Source: Shewanella sp. 10N.286.48.A6 (GTDB taxonomy: Bacteria > Pseudomonadota > Gammaproteobacteria > Enterobacterales > Shewanellaceae). Taken from it: a stretch of DNA of 64,000 bases. Location: the NCBI RefSeq assembly GCF_002873135.1, contig NZ_MCVI01000003.1:248001-312000 (forward strand). The letters are read 5' to 3'. The notes under the pieces were generated by a model. It ran no database searches and had not been told where the DNA came from. It saw only the letters and a program-made list of their open reading frames with translations. A program made the translations under genes and the position numbers. The stretch's first letter is position 1; each line of letters opens with the position of its first letter. This document shows positions 29,727 to 37,044 of the stretch, one piece after another.

Positions 29727-31253
29727 ATGAGTGAAAGTTCACACTCAGGCAACGACCTAAGAGAAGTGAAACAGCTGGGCATGTGGGCATCTATTGCCAG
29801 CTTAAGTTATATATTTTGGATTGTCGGCGGCATGGAGCTGGTGGAACGTATTGCCTACTATGGGGTAAAGGCCAGTGCCGGTTTATATGCTAAAACACCA
29901 ACCTCGGAAGGCGGGCTGGGTATTAGCCTTAGTGATTACGGTGTCATTATTGCCATTTGGGCATTTATGCAAACCTTCATTCCAGTATTTACTGGCGGGA
30001 TATCTGATCGCGTAGGCTACAAAGAAACCATCTTTGCCTCAACAGTAATCAAGATCATGGGTTACTTGGTGATGGCGATGTTTCCAAGCTTTTATGGCTT
30101 CTTGATTGGTGCAATATTATTGGCCGCAGGGACAGGGATCTTTAAACCCGGTATTCAAGGCACCTTAGTGCTTTCAACCGGACGGCAAAACACCTCAATG
30201 GCGTGGGGCATATTCTATCAAGTGGTCAATATTGGTGGCTTCCTTGGGCCTTTAGTGGCTGTACATATGCGTCAGTTATCATGGGATAATGTGTTTTACG
30301 CTTGTGCTGCCATCATCTCTTTTAACTTCCTATTTTTACTAGCTTATAAAGAACCAGGTAAAGAAGAGCGACTTGAGCGGGCCCGCAAAGTCAAATCAGG
30401 CGAAATTAAACAAGAAGCATTATGGCGTGATGCGCTTCATGAGCTTAAAAAGCCCGTTGTTATCTATTACATGTTGGTATTTGCTGGTTTCTGGTTCTTA
30501 TTTAATGCCTTATTTGATGTATTACCTATTCATATTGCTGAATGGGTTGATACCAGCGTGATTGTCACCTCTCTATTTGGCCCTGAAGGCACCTCTAACG
30601 GCTTTTTCCAGTTTTGGTTAGGCCTAGATAATACTGGTACTAAGGTGATGCCTGAAGGCATGCTCAACCTCAATGCTGGTATGATCATGACCAGTTGTTT
30701 CTTGGTTGCTGCACTTACCGCTAAGTATCGTATTACCACTGCCATGTTAGGTGGTTGTTTACTGAGTATTTTGGCATTCGTGCTCATTGGCGCAACCAAT
30801 GCTGCATGGATGATTGTACTGGCTATTGCAATGTTCTCATTCGGCGAAATGATGATTAGCCCGAAGAAAAATGAGTTTATGGGCAATATTGCCCCTGAAG
30901 GTAAAAAAGCCATGTACTTAGGCTTTGTGATGTTACCTCAAGGGATAGGCTGGACTCTGGAAGGCTACTTTGGGCCTAAACTGTATGAGATGTATGCCTC
31001 AAAAGAGATTTTCTCACTGCAGCTTCTTGCAGAGCGTGGCATGAGTCAAACAGATGTTGATGCAATCCCCCAAGGCGAAGCATTTTCAACCTTAGTGACT
31101 TATACCGGTGAGCCTGCACAGCAGCTAACAACGCTGCTGTATAACACCCACAGTATCGGTAATGCTTGGTACATTATTGCTGTGGTGGGAACCATTTCCG
31201 CTGTAGGGATTTACCTTTACGGCAAGTGGTTGTTTAAGTTACAACAAAGCTAA
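29727..31253 (+). CDS. MFS transporter with POT (peptide/H+ symporter)-like signature
   Basis: 508 residues with about twelve to fourteen membrane helices. The first helix carries GGMELVERIAYYGV, with the ExxER motif (Glu37, Glu40, Arg41) that proton-coupled oligopeptide transporters use for proton coupling, and GGISDRVGYKETIF is the MFS motif A loop. AGTGIFKPGIQGTLV in helix 4 resembles the POT family FKPxxxx segment. A large loop of about 60 residues separates helices in the C-terminal half (WVDTSVIVTSLFGPEGTSNG...). It is probably a di-/tripeptide or related solute importer, but it is divergent from DtpA-type proteins, so I give no symbol. It ends at a strong bidirectional terminator shared with the acetate transporter gene. 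Confidence 0.82.
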   Translation: MSESSHSGNDLREVKQLGMWASIASLSYIFWIVGGMELVERIAYYGVKASAGLYAKTPTSEGGLGISLSDYGVIIAIWAFMQTFIPVFTGGISDRVGYKETIFASTVIKIMGYLVMAMFPSFYGFLIGAILLAAGTGIFKPGIQGTLVLSTGRQNTSMAWGIFYQVVNIGGFLGPLVAVHMRQLSWDNVFYACAAIISFNFLFLLAYKEPGKEERLERARKVKSGEIKQEALWRDALHELKKPVVIYYMLVFAGFWFLFNALFDVLPIHIAEWVDTSVIVTSLFGPEGTSNGFFQFWLGLDNTGTKVMPEGMLNLNAGMIMTSCFLVAALTAKYRITTAMLGGCLLSILAFVLIGATNAAWMIVLAIAMFSFGEMMISPKKNEFMGNIAPEGKKAMYLGFVMLPQGIGWTLEGYFGPKLYEMYASKEIFSLQLLAERGMSQTDVDAIPQGEAFSTLVTYTGEPAQQLTTLLYNTHSIGNAWYIIAVVGTISAVGIYLYGKWLFKLQQS

Positions 31254-31266
31254 AGTAAATTTAAAC

Positions 31267-31308
31267 AAAAAAGCTGACAAGGCTATTCATAGCATTGTCA
31301 GCTTTTTT
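31267..31308. terminator. Bidirectional terminator between MFS and SatP-family genes
   Basis: A 14-bp stem AAAAAAGCTGACAA (31267-31280) with its complement (31295-31308), with an inner GCTA/TAGC stem. It serves both converging genes. Confidence 0.93.
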
Positions 31309-31325
31309 ATGGCGCTAATTTAGTA

Positions 31326-31952
31326 TTACGCTGCTTTTAACGACGCTGGTGCTGCAGTGGTTTCAGCTTTACTTGCTGCAAATCTGACTTTTCCAACAGG
31401 CAAAATCACCCGGCCATATTCAGCATTCAACACTTGCGCCATGGCAAAGTAAATGGCGCTTAAGCCACATAAAATACCTTCAAAGCCTGCAATGGTGCCA
31501 ATTAGCTCGCTGCCGGTAAAATCTCGCGCAGCTAATAGGAAGAATAAAATAGTTAGCAAGCCAAAGACAATTTGCTTGGCTAATGGGTAACGCATAGAGC
31601 CAATAAACATAAAGCCAGTAAACATGCCCCAAAGCGCTAAGTACCACCCCATAAAATTAGCAGGGCTTGCTGCAAGACCCATTTTAGGCATCACTAAAAG
31701 ACCCACTAAGGTTAACCAAAATAATCCATAAGACGTAAATGCTGTGGTACCGAAAGTGTCGCCACGTTTGAAGCACATAATGCCCACGATAACTTGACCA
31801 ATGCCGCCATAAAAAATGCCCATTGCTAGGATCATTGAATCAATTGGGAAAAAACCCGCATTATGGATGTTGAGCAAAATGGTGGTCATACCGAATCCCA
31901 TTAAACCAAGTGGTGCTGGGTTTGCATATGAATGTGTTTGCGGTGTCGACAT
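31326..31952 (-). CDS. Acetate/succinate transporter of the GPR1/FUN34/SatP (AceTr) family
   Basis: 208 residues, six hydrophobic helices. The family signature [23 protein letters not shown] starts at residue 11, followed by [35 protein letters not shown]. These proteins form hexameric channels that take up acetate and other short carboxylates. Shewanella makes and re-uses acetate during respiration, so the role fits. The start is supported by AGGGGAA upstream. A 20-bp palindrome sits about 60 bases upstream of the ATG (see separate entry). The C-terminal 25 residues are alanine-rich ([15 protein letters not shown]). Confidence 0.93.
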   Translation of the reverse strand: MSTPQTHSYANPAPLGLMGFGMTTILLNIHNAGFFPIDSMILAMGIFYGGIGQVIVGIMCFKRGDTFGTTAFTSYGLFWLTLVGLLVMPKMGLAASPANFMGWYLALWGMFTGFMFIGSMRYPLAKQIVFGLLTILFFLLAARDFTGSELIGTIAGFEGILCGLSAIYFAMAQVLNAEYGRVILPVGKVRFAASKAETTAAPASLKAA

Positions 31953-32001
31953 TGAGTTCCCCTACAGGAAGTGATCAATTAAAAAGAGTAGTGACGATGA
32001 T

Positions 32002-32039
32002 GTCGCCACACTAGATTAACTTTGGTTAATCTTAGCGAC
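32002..32039. promoter_or_regulatory. Palindromic element upstream of the SatP-family gene
   Basis: AGATTAAC (32013-32020), spacer TTTG, GTTAATCT (32025-32032): a perfect 8-bp dyad, flanked by an outer GTCGC/GCGAC pair (32002-32006, 32035-32039). It could be an operator or a leader hairpin. The rest of 32040-32360 shows no further feature I can name. Confidence 0.5.
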
Positions 32040-32360
32040 GCGCATAATAGAGTAACCGCTGGGGGCGATCAAACTGGCACTCAAGCCCTATGAGGGATAG
32101 ACGCACTAAATAATGACATTAATTAGTGTTATTTTTCAGTTTGTTAATTTATAAAACGACTTAAAGCGCAGTGCTAACCCCTTAACGACTCTCTAGATCT
32201 CAAATATGGTCGATAACTGCTGTTACTCACAAAAAACATGCCTTAGCCCAAGCTTGATAGCAAACTAAAGCTGGCTTGCAGGTTCAAAAATTGCACTGAC
32301 TCACAAAAATGAATAATAACGCCATTGGGATCAATAAAAGGGTTAATGCAAACACTGAGG

Positions 32361-32387
32361 ATAAAAAAAGGGAGCCCGAAGGCTCCC
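32361..32387 (-). terminator. Terminator after the decaheme cytochrome gene
   Basis: GGGAGCC (32370-32376), loop CGAA, GGCTCCC (32381-32387), with seven Ts on the minus strand. It lies 64 bases past the stop codon. Confidence 0.92.
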
Positions 32388-32450
32388 AGTGGTTTATTTG
32401 CTATGAGAAGCAGGGGATCTCATAGCTGATGAAACATCTATTATTGCTAA

Positions 32451-34751
32451 CTAGTGTGCCCCTCCAGCATGCATTATATCAATACCGTAAGTCTTACCTT
32501 CAGCATGACAAGTTGCACAAGATTCAACCGGCAGATTAGCAATTGAAGCTGGATCACCCTCAACTATCGCACCATTACTCTTGAAGTGAGCCATTGCTGA
32601 GGCACTTGAGTGAGCGTGACAAGTACGACATGCTTCAGCGGTTGGGCTAATGAACATTGTTGCACCAGCATCTACTGCAATTGCGCGTTTACCTGAAGTA
32701 AGACCACCATCTGCTGCGAATAAACTCACATCATCTTTATGACAAGCTGCACATTCGGTAGCCACTGCTGGGTAACCTTGTGTTTCCATATCAGAATTTA
32801 AGTGTATTGCAGGGAAGCCACGGTTATCATCCCAAAGACCTGAATGGAAACGGTGAGCGACAGTGAATAAGTCACGGTTGCTATAGGTTAAGCCTTCAAT
32901 TGTTTCAAATACTGGGTCGCCATTTTCATCAACTGCATCTGTTTTATATTCAACAGCCACATGATAAGAGCCACCCCAAGTGTCGTTATGACAACCTACA
33001 CATTGGTCGAAACGTTCGTTACCGTAATGCTTAGCAATACCTAATGAAGTATGACAAGTATTACATTTAGCTTCATCAGCGGTTACCCGTGCTGGGTCAC
33101 TAAAGCGAGATATCGTTGCGCCGCTACCATCAGCATTGGCTAGATTCCAGTAAGCTGGAGCCATAGTGACTGCAACATAACCAACATCATATTGCGCTTC
33201 GCCGCTTGAATCTAAACACTCAATGAGCATACCTTCTGAATCGGCACATACTGAGAAGCGTGGCGTTACAGAAATACTCTTTCCGTCTAGATTAAACTCA
33301 CCTAATTGAGTCACCATTAACTGACCAGCGGATGCAACAACACCATTTAGTTTAACCGAAGCACTACCGTAGTAAGTACCATCAGTGTCTATCCAGCCGG
33401 TTTTCATTTCATCGTATTTAGTAAAGTTAGTGAACTCGAAACCATCTTCAACGGCAACACCATCAATAGTGACATCAAATGTAATCACCATTTCATCCAT
33501 GTCAACTGTTGCGCTTTCAGTGTAACTCACACTATTTAAAGCAATTTCAATTGAATCAGTGGCAATCGCTCTCGCTGCAACATTATGTGCTTGCATTGGG
33601 CTTAAGCTACCTGCGCCATGACAACCAGAACAGGCTGCATCACTTTCAGGTACGATACCTCTGTGGTTTTCACCAGTGGCTAAATCTACATCGGTATGAC
33701 ATGACACACATGCTTCTGCGTAGACATTATCATTCCATTGCATACCGTTATCATGACATGCGGTACATTGATTGATTTCTGATGGGAAGCCAATTTCGCC
33801 AAACATATCTGCAGCTTCACCTTCTAGATCGTCAATATGATGACCAGCGTGTAATGTGTGAATCATTGCATTCCAATTAGCGTTAAAGCCTTTTTCTGGA
33901 TCGTCTTCACCGCCAGCATAAGCTGGGTTATGACAGGCTACACAATTTTCAACTTTTTGATAATTATGGTGGGCACCAATGTTAGCTATGCGGATATCGG
34001 TAGCTTCATACCCATCCATTTGAGTATGACACTTAATACAAGAGGCGTTAGACACTGAATCTTTTTCAGATACCGCTAGCTCACCCGTTGCAGGAATAAA
34101 GTCAACCGGAGTAGAAAGCAATTTATCTGCAATGCCTTCACCTGTGCTGTCTACAACATCATAGCTACGCACCATAACGCGATGTAAGTTATTGGCATCA
34201 CCATCTGCAAGTACAACCGGTGCATTGCCTTCATGTTCCCAAGTACCTGTGTAAGTGCCTGGGTTTGCTTCATCTTCAACTAAGGTACAAGCTTCAACTT
34301 CTGCGCCGCCGCGGGCTTCTGCCATACCTGTTGGCGTACAATACATACTTGAACCAAATTCATTGGTTAGGGTATGGCTTTCCCACAATAGTGGCGCGCC
34401 AGTATCCGTGGTATTGGCCGCTTGATTCATCACATAAAGCGCTACTTTGTCTAAGCCACTAAAGGGCACATCTTCGCCTTTAGCTGTTTTGCCTGTTACC
34501 GTAAATTTGATAGCAAAATCATCACCTCCTACTACCACGATATCTGCAGGGGCTAAGCTCAACACAAAATCAGCAGCAGATGCTACTGTATCAACAACAC
34601 TTCCCGCTGGTGCTCCTGGTGTACCTGGTGTACCTGGCGCGCCGGGTTCTCCTGGGGCACCATCTTTACCATCATCTCCATCACTACAACCCGCTAGTCC
34701 AATAGCAGCGATTAACGCTGCTGCTAGAATCGACCTTTTATATGTTCTCAT
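32451..34751 (-). CDS. OmcA/MtrC-family decaheme c-type cytochrome lipoprotein with collagen-like linker
   Basis: A 766-residue outer-membrane cytochrome that would pass electrons to extracellular metals, minerals or flavins. The signal peptide ends in a lipobox, LAGC, with acylated Cys22. Residues 25-48 form eight Gly-X-Y triplets (GAPGEPGAPGTPGTPGAP core). Ten CXXCH motifs fall in two groups of five: residues 238, 270, 329, 348, 374 and 563, 584, 667, 708, 745. A beta domain lies before each group, giving the four-domain MtrC/OmcA layout. The beta domain III cysteine pair (Cys502, Cys512) is spaced CX9C, where MtrC has CX8C as I recall. No mtrA/mtrB partner is nearby. Transcribed alone, behind a LysR gene, with a candidate Fur site. 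Family certain; exact orthology not. Confidence 0.95.
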   Translation of the reverse strand: MRTYKRSILAAALIAAIGLAGCSDGDDGKDGAPGEPGAPGTPGTPGAPAGSVVDTVASAADFVLSLAPADIVVVGGDDFAIKFTVTGKTAKGEDVPFSGLDKVALYVMNQAANTTDTGAPLLWESHTLTNEFGSSMYCTPTGMAEARGGAEVEACTLVEDEANPGTYTGTWEHEGNAPVVLADGDANNLHRVMVRSYDVVDSTGEGIADKLLSTPVDFIPATGELAVSEKDSVSNASCIKCHTQMDGYEATDIRIANIGAHHNYQKVENCVACHNPAYAGGEDDPEKGFNANWNAMIHTLHAGHHIDDLEGEAADMFGEIGFPSEINQCTACHDNGMQWNDNVYAEACVSCHTDVDLATGENHRGIVPESDAACSGCHGAGSLSPMQAHNVAARAIATDSIEIALNSVSYTESATVDMDEMVITFDVTIDGVAVEDGFEFTNFTKYDEMKTGWIDTDGTYYGSASVKLNGVVASAGQLMVTQLGEFNLDGKSISVTPRFSVCADSEGMLIECLDSSGEAQYDVGYVAVTMAPAYWNLANADGSGATISRFSDPARVTADEAKCNTCHTSLGIAKHYGNERFDQCVGCHNDTWGGSYHVAVEYKTDAVDENGDPVFETIEGLTYSNRDLFTVAHRFHSGLWDDNRGFPAIHLNSDMETQGYPAVATECAACHKDDVSLFAADGGLTSGKRAIAVDAGATMFISPTAEACRTCHAHSSASAMAHFKSNGAIVEGDPASIANLPVESCATCHAEGKTYGIDIMHAGGAH

Positions 34752-34916
34752 TATCGGATCCCCTATATAGGTATTTAAATCTGCTTTAGCAGTAACTTTA
34801 ATATAAAAGATACCCCTTTAGATGTATCAAAAGAGTTTCATATATGTGACTGAAATTTAAAGATTTAGATCTTGCAATTTTACAAATCAAAGTTGGCAAT
34901 TTCGATATATGAAATT

Positions 34917-34960
34917 TGTATAGGTTATTGAGTTTTATACTGATAATGATTGTTATTAAC
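34917..34960 (-). promoter_or_regulatory. Candidate Fur box overlapping a sigma-70-like promoter for the decaheme gene
   Basis: Plus-strand 34942-34960 (GATAATGATTGTTATTAAC) matches the 19-bp Fur consensus at 15 positions. On the minus strand it overlaps TTATCA (34941-34946), a possible -35, with TATACA (34917-34922) as -10 at 18-base spacing. The leader would be about 160 bases. The rest of 34752-35119 is AT-rich and contains a 10-bp inverted repeat (34836-34845, 34905-34914). Confidence 0.45.
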
Positions 34961-35119
34961 GAAACAGATTTGCGCTAAAAGAATGGTGGAAACAAGCATA
35001 AAAAATGCACAGTTCAAGGTGAATGACTCGACAGCCATAGCGCTTCTCTAGCCCATTAAAATGATATTCAGCGGCAGATCCCCCAGCACAGGGAAATGGC
35101 TAAATAGCACATAAGCGAT

Positions 35120-36079
35120 TTAGGCAGCGATTAACTTAAGCACTGAATTAATAATAATCTTTCTGCTGTCATCACAATAGCGGCGGTATGAGGAGGTTCT
35201 TTCAATAAGGTGGTATTGCGGCGCGGCGCCATGGCCAAGCAATTTTTCTCTTTCGGTTTCCGGTAAGCTTTCAACACGTAGTGCATTAAAGTGATTTAAC
35301 ACTGCAGCTTCTGATGTGGCCATAAAGCTGAAACTTCGCATGGTCAACAAGTGACAAAACCACTCTTCAATGGAACTAACTCGACTGATATTAAGCGGCT
35401 CAATCCCTGATTGACGGCAGTAAATTTGGAAGAAATCTAATTTATCATTAAACCCCTTGGTATCGAGCAGCAAAAAGGGATAGTTAGCTATGTCATCTAA
35501 ACTTATAGCATCATAGCCCCAAATAGGATGATTCGTTCTAGCCACAATCGAAGTGGAATCACTATGACCGAGGCTTTCAGATAATAAATCGCTGGCGCTG
35601 GCTGGGCCAAGGTTAATCCCTAAATCAATGTCACCTTGGTGGATCAACTCTTCAGAATGCTCATTCCATATATGCATTCTGACTTTACCTAACTTATCCA
35701 TTATGTCGTCGCTGCCAAGCGCCATTGAAAGTGAAGTCATAATGATGGGAGTTACCGCAATATTGAGCACGGTTGATGAATTAGTACAGTTACCTTCATG
35801 TACGATGCGTTCAATATTTGAGGCTGACTCGCAAAAACTACATATGGGCTGATAAAGGTGCTCTGCTAGCGCGGTAGGTCTTAACCCTTGTTGACGTCGA
35901 TAAAATAACTCATCATCAAAGGTTAACCGTAACGCCGTTAAACAACGGCTTATTTTAGGAGCTGAAACGTTTAATTCTTTCGCTGCAAGGTTAGCAAAGC
36001 CTGTTTCATAAATAGTTTTAAAGACCAACAAACAGAACACGTCTAATTCGCTGATTTTCTTAAGCGCTTTGAAATCCAT
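35120..36079 (-). CDS. LysR-family transcriptional regulator
   Basis: 319 residues. The N-terminal winged helix-turn-helix spans about residues 12-70 (FKTIYETGFANLAAKELNVSAPKISRCLTALR in pieces), followed by a periplasmic-binding-protein-like effector domain (from about residue 100; VLNIAVTPIIM, DIDLGINLG, RTNHPIWG). Cysteines in ICSFCES are unusual at the linker. It lies upstream of the decaheme cytochrome on the same strand with a 368-base gap, so it may or may not control that gene; no classical T-N11-A box was identified. The effector is unknown. Confidence 0.92.
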   Translation of the reverse strand: MDFKALKKISELDVFCLLVFKTIYETGFANLAAKELNVSAPKISRCLTALRLTFDDELFYRRQQGLRPTALAEHLYQPICSFCESASNIERIVHEGNCTNSSTVLNIAVTPIIMTSLSMALGSDDIMDKLGKVRMHIWNEHSEELIHQGDIDLGINLGPASASDLLSESLGHSDSTSIVARTNHPIWGYDAISLDDIANYPFLLLDTKGFNDKLDFFQIYCRQSGIEPLNISRVSSIEEWFCHLLTMRSFSFMATSEAAVLNHFNALRVESLPETEREKLLGHGAAPQYHLIERTSSYRRYCDDSRKIIINSVLKLIAA

Positions 36080-36200
36080 GCAATTACCTAGTAATAACCT
36101 TGTTAATATCAGGCTTAATCTAACATAGCTGTAACAAGTAAAACTTGATCAAGCCCAACCTTATAGAATTAATTTAAGTTTTTTTAAGGTTTTATAAGAT

Positions 36201-36905
36201 TTACTTAAGATTGATTTCAGTTTGAGTGAGCGAGCGAAACTCCCCGACTAACAATTGCTTATCCAAGTTAATATTGCCCACCGACTCACGATGTAAACCA
36301 ATCACCGGATTCCTGAAGCGGCCAAACATACGCTTAATTTGATGGTACTTACCCTCTTGTAACGTCACCCGTGCTTGATACTCTGAGATGATTTCAAGTT
36401 GCGCCGGTAACGTGGTGATATCTTCAAAACCAAAATACATCCCTTGATTAAAAGCGCTGATATATGAGTCATCAATGGGATTTTCTAACGTCACCAAATA
36501 CTGTTTGTTTACTTTGGTTTCAGGCGACATCAAAGCTTGCGACCATTGGCTGTCATTGGTAATTAACAGTAAGCCAGTAGAATTTAAATCAAGCCTACCA
36601 GCAATATGCATCATTTCAATATTGACGCCAGTTAATAGCGACAAGGCCGTGGGATGAATATCATCTTTTGTCGCGCTCACCACACCCACAGGCTTGTGTA
36701 ACATATAGTATTGTTTTTGCTGGTTCTGAATAAAGTCACCATCAAGCATAATAGCGGTAAACTCATTAATTTGATGGTCCATCTCTTTACAAGTCTCACC
36801 ATCAACATTGACCCGCCCAGCCAGTAAAATTAGCCTTACCGCCTTTTTAGGTAGCTGTAATTTTTTAGCTAAAAACTGATCTAAACGACTTCGTTTACTT
36901 TGCAT
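36201..36905 (-). CDS. 16S rRNA pseudouridine synthase, RsuA family
   Basis: A 234-residue protein with an S4 RNA-binding domain (RLDQFLAKKLQLPKKAVRLILLAGRV in pieces, residues 7-32) and a pseudouridine synthase catalytic domain with the active-site aspartate Asp106 in HIAGRLDLNSTGLLL. Family hallmark YYMLHKPVGVVSATKD and the C-terminal KYHQIKRMFGRFRNPVIGLHRESVG place it in the RsuA/RluB/RluE/RluF group; the length and S4 domain favour RsuA (16S U516). It is divergent from glnD with 139 bases between the start codons. Confidence 0.9.
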   Translation of the reverse strand: MQSKRSRLDQFLAKKLQLPKKAVRLILLAGRVNVDGETCKEMDHQINEFTAIMLDGDFIQNQQKQYYMLHKPVGVVSATKDDIHPTALSLLTGVNIEMMHIAGRLDLNSTGLLLITNDSQWSQALMSPETKVNKQYLVTLENPIDDSYISAFNQGMYFGFEDITTLPAQLEIISEYQARVTLQEGKYHQIKRMFGRFRNPVIGLHRESVGNINLDKQLLVGEFRSLTQTEINLK

Positions 36906-37044
36906 TTATAAGCTCAATTTAAGTGATTTATTCTTATTTAACTAGTTAAAAGAATTAACTTATTACTAATCAATTTAGTGGATAGTTTGAGTTGGCAAAC
37001 TAAATCGCATACCCTATTTGAGAGCGAATCTAAAAGGGAGTGAT

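Noticed and set aside
34447..34770. 107-codon plus-strand frame rich in Pro-Gly opposite the decaheme cytochrome N-terminus
   Set aside because: It is the antisense shadow of the Gly-X-Y codons of the cytochrome; it has no ribosome site, and the minus-strand gene is certain.
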